Assembly (NCBI RefSeq): GCF_006335005.1 | Contig: NZ_VDMP01000024.1 | Coordinates: 413,549 to 477,548 of the forward strand | DNA length: 64,000 nt | Direction of reading: 5' to 3' | Origin: Nocardioides albidus | GTDB lineage: Bacteria; Actinomycetota; Actinomycetes; Propionibacteriales; Nocardioidaceae | Shown: positions 62,573 to 64,000 of the stretch, piece after piece | Position numbering within the stretch: the stretch's first letter is position 1 | Layout of the letters: each line of letters starts with the position of its first letter | Program-made: the position numbers and the translations under genes | The notes under the pieces: model-generated | Databases searched by the model: none | Told to the model about the DNA's origin: nothing | The model's input: only the letters and a program-made list of their open reading frames with translations

Positions 62573-63907
62573 ATGCCCGACACCCGTGAGGTCTACGCCG
62601 CGGAGGACCTGTTCGCCGGCTGGCTCGACGAGGCGTCCCGCACGCCCGGCGAGCCGCTGCGGGTCCGGGTCGGCTCCGCGGTCCAGGTCTTCGAGCCGGA
62701 GACCGAGCCCCGGTTCACCGACCCGGCCCACGTCCAGGAGTTCGTCGACCGGGTGCTGGCCCACCTCGTCGCCACCGGCAGCGCGTACGCCGACCACACC
62801 GGTCTCGACCTGGCCGGAGTGCCGGTCGTCGTGCGGGCGCGCCGCGGCCACACCCGCGCCCACTACGAGTACGACGAGCTGCCCGCCCGCGGCGTGATCG
62901 CCATCCCGCCCCGCGAGCTGGGCGGCGCCTGGTCGCTGCGCGCGGCCGTGGTCCTGCACGAGGTGGCCCACCACCTCGCCGGGGCGGTCGGGCACGGGCC
63001 GGAGTTCCGCACGACCTCCCTGCGCCTGCTCGAGGACATCGGCATGCCCGTCCTCGCCGACCTGCTCCACACCGCCTACCGCCTGCACGGCCTCGACACC
63101 GGCGTCGACGGCGAGGACCGCACCCTGCTCCGGATCGGACGGCTGCTGCGCCAGGCCGAGCGCACCTCCAACGCCGCCGAGCGCGAGGCGTTCTTCACCA
63201 AGGCGCAGTCGCTGGCCAGCCGTCACCAGATCGCGCTCGCGGTCGCCCGCGCCACGGCCGGCGCGGAGGAGCGGCGGGAGGAGCCCACCTGGGAGACGGT
63301 GCTGATCGGCGAGACCGGCAAGCGGTCCCTGGCCCGCTACGTGCGCCTGATCCTCGAGATCGCCCGGGCCAACGACGTCCGCGTCGCGATCTACACCAGC
63401 AACACCCGCGTCACGCTTTACGGCTTCCCCTCCGACATCGCGGTCGTGCAGGCGCTCTACGCCACCCTCGTCACCCAGATGGTCGCCGACGCCGACGCGC
63501 ACCTGCGCTCGGGCGCCCACAAGGCCGACCAGCGGGAGATCTGGAATGCGCGGCGCCGGCGCTGGGAGCTCAAGCCGGTGCACGGCTCCACCGCCCGGGC
63601 GGCGTTCTACGAGGCCTGGGCCGACCACATCGGCGAGCGACTCGCCGCGGCGCGCGCCTCGGCCCGAGCCGCCGCCGTCGCGGCCGACAGCCCCGTGGCC
63701 GAGGGCCCGACGTCGACCGAGCTCGCCCTGCGCGCCCGGGAGGTCGAGATCGTCGACTACTTCGGTCGGATGCGGCGCGACCACGGCATCCGGGGCACCT
63801 GGAAGGGCGCCGCCCACGCCGGCCACGCCGCGCCCGGGTCACGCGAGGCGGGCGTGGAGGCCGCCGCGCGGGCCAGCCTCGGCACCGAGCGCGCCCTCGA
63901 GCGGTGA
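62573..63907 (+). CDS. TIGR04338-type metalloprotein with DUF2786 domain
   Basis: Two- or three-part protein of 444 residues. Residues about 1-160 match TIGR04338 putative metallohydrolases, with HEVAHH at 129-134 and a later HGPEF (His141) as the likely third zinc ligand. Residues about 182-228 form a DUF2786 module (LRIGRLLRQAERTSNAAEREAFFTKAQSLASRHQI), followed by a DUF7168-like region (KRSLARYVRLILEIARANDVRV) to about 330 and a charged tail. DUF2786 is frequent in phage and plasmid proteins. Starts 12 bp after the TagB-like gene. Function unknown. Confidence 0.8.
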   Translation: MPDTREVYAAEDLFAGWLDEASRTPGEPLRVRVGSAVQVFEPETEPRFTDPAHVQEFVDRVLAHLVATGSAYADHTGLDLAGVPVVVRARRGHTRAHYEYDELPARGVIAIPPRELGGAWSLRAAVVLHEVAHHLAGAVGHGPEFRTTSLRLLEDIGMPVLADLLHTAYRLHGLDTGVDGEDRTLLRIGRLLRQAERTSNAAEREAFFTKAQSLASRHQIALAVARATAGAEERREEPTWETVLIGETGKRSLARYVRLILEIARANDVRVAIYTSNTRVTLYGFPSDIAVVQALYATLVTQMVADADAHLRSGAHKADQREIWNARRRRWELKPVHGSTARAAFYEAWADHIGERLAAARASARAAAVAADSPVAEGPTSTELALRAREVEIVDYFGRMRRDHGIRGTWKGAAHAGHAAPGSREAGVEAAARASLGTERALER

Positions 63908-63925
63908 CGCTCGAGGGCGCGGTGC

Positions 63926-64000
63926 TCAGAAGTGGGTGCCGCCGTCGATGCGGACCTCGGTCCCGGTGATGAACGCGCCGTCCTCACTGGCGAGCATCGC
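63926..64000 (-). CDS. SDR family oxidoreductase, C-terminal fragment cut by window edge
   Basis: The last 24 codons of a minus-strand gene: SEDGAFITGTEVRIDGGTHF before the stop, the characteristic C-terminal end of classical short-chain dehydrogenases (xFITGxxxxIDGG). The rest lies beyond the right edge. Confidence 0.8.
   Translation of the reverse strand, partial: AMLASEDGAFITGTEVRIDGGTHF

Overview
The window is very GC-rich, almost solidly coding DNA from an actinomycete, most like Nocardioides or another member of the Nocardioidaceae/Propionibacteriales (family-level inference only, no search was run). Pointers are RbpA, a GarA/OdhI-type FHA protein, an FtsR-type MerR regulator, a mycothiol-dependent-type isomerase, F420-type luciferase-like oxidoreductases, HelR, frequent GTG starts, 4-bp ATGA/GTGA gene overlaps and several probably leaderless transcripts. 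About 69 protein genes are called (one cut by the right edge). I found one glycine riboswitch and no tRNA, rRNA, CRISPR array, insertion sequence or prophage.

Layout. 0.2-3.5 kb: lnt-ppm1-fxsA lipoprotein/glycolipid operon, then rbpA facing it under a SigR-like promoter. 3.6-7.3 kb (minus): an operon of an HTH-fused MurA homologue without the usual active-site cysteine, a glycerophosphodiester phosphodiesterase and a UMF1-type MFS permease; a Zn-dependent dehydrogenase is divergent. 8.4-12 kb: small metabolic and regulatory genes. 12-15.2 kb (minus): DUF1214 protein, SDR, sulfotransferase operon. 15.3-17.5 kb: HelR-type RNA polymerase-protecting helicase preceded by a rifamycin-associated element. 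17.6-20.4 kb: VOC protein, GNAT protein, secreted subtilase.

20.4-30 kb is the most accessory-looking part. It holds a translationally coupled trio (internally duplicated unknown protein, ECF sigma factor, membrane protein that may be its anti-sigma factor), a DHFR-like reductase, an ESX/WXG-like two-gene unit, a secreted Ig-like protein, an alpha/beta hydrolase, a TetR/glycosyltransferase divergent pair, a CbrC-like protein and two stretches of about 0.4-0.5 kb without convincing genes.

30-44 kb: XRE-cupin/PaiB/EamA operon with a perfect inverted repeat over its start; MatC-like carrier divergent from a GntR/FadR regulator and TSUP permease; TetR divergent from an acyl-CoA synthetase plus SnoaL-like protein; LLM oxidoreductase; cyclophilin lipoprotein; SDR; pepN-fdhD; rmuC.

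45.7-61.3 kb (minus) is a long, almost gapless run. Its core gcvP, MerR, DUF151 nuclease, FtsR, garA, gcvH, DUF881, SBP, DUF881, pgsA reproduces the order I recall for Mycobacterium tuberculosis Rv1832 down to Rv1822. It links glycine cleavage (with the riboswitch before gcvP), phospho-dependent control of 2-oxoglutarate/glutamate metabolism and cell-division regulation. Two CNNM/CorC proteins, acetoacetyl-CoA ligase and a hexapeptide acyltransferase extend it upstream. 61.4-64 kb: TagB/TagF-like transferase, a TIGR04338-DUF2786 metalloprotein, and the tail of an SDR gene.
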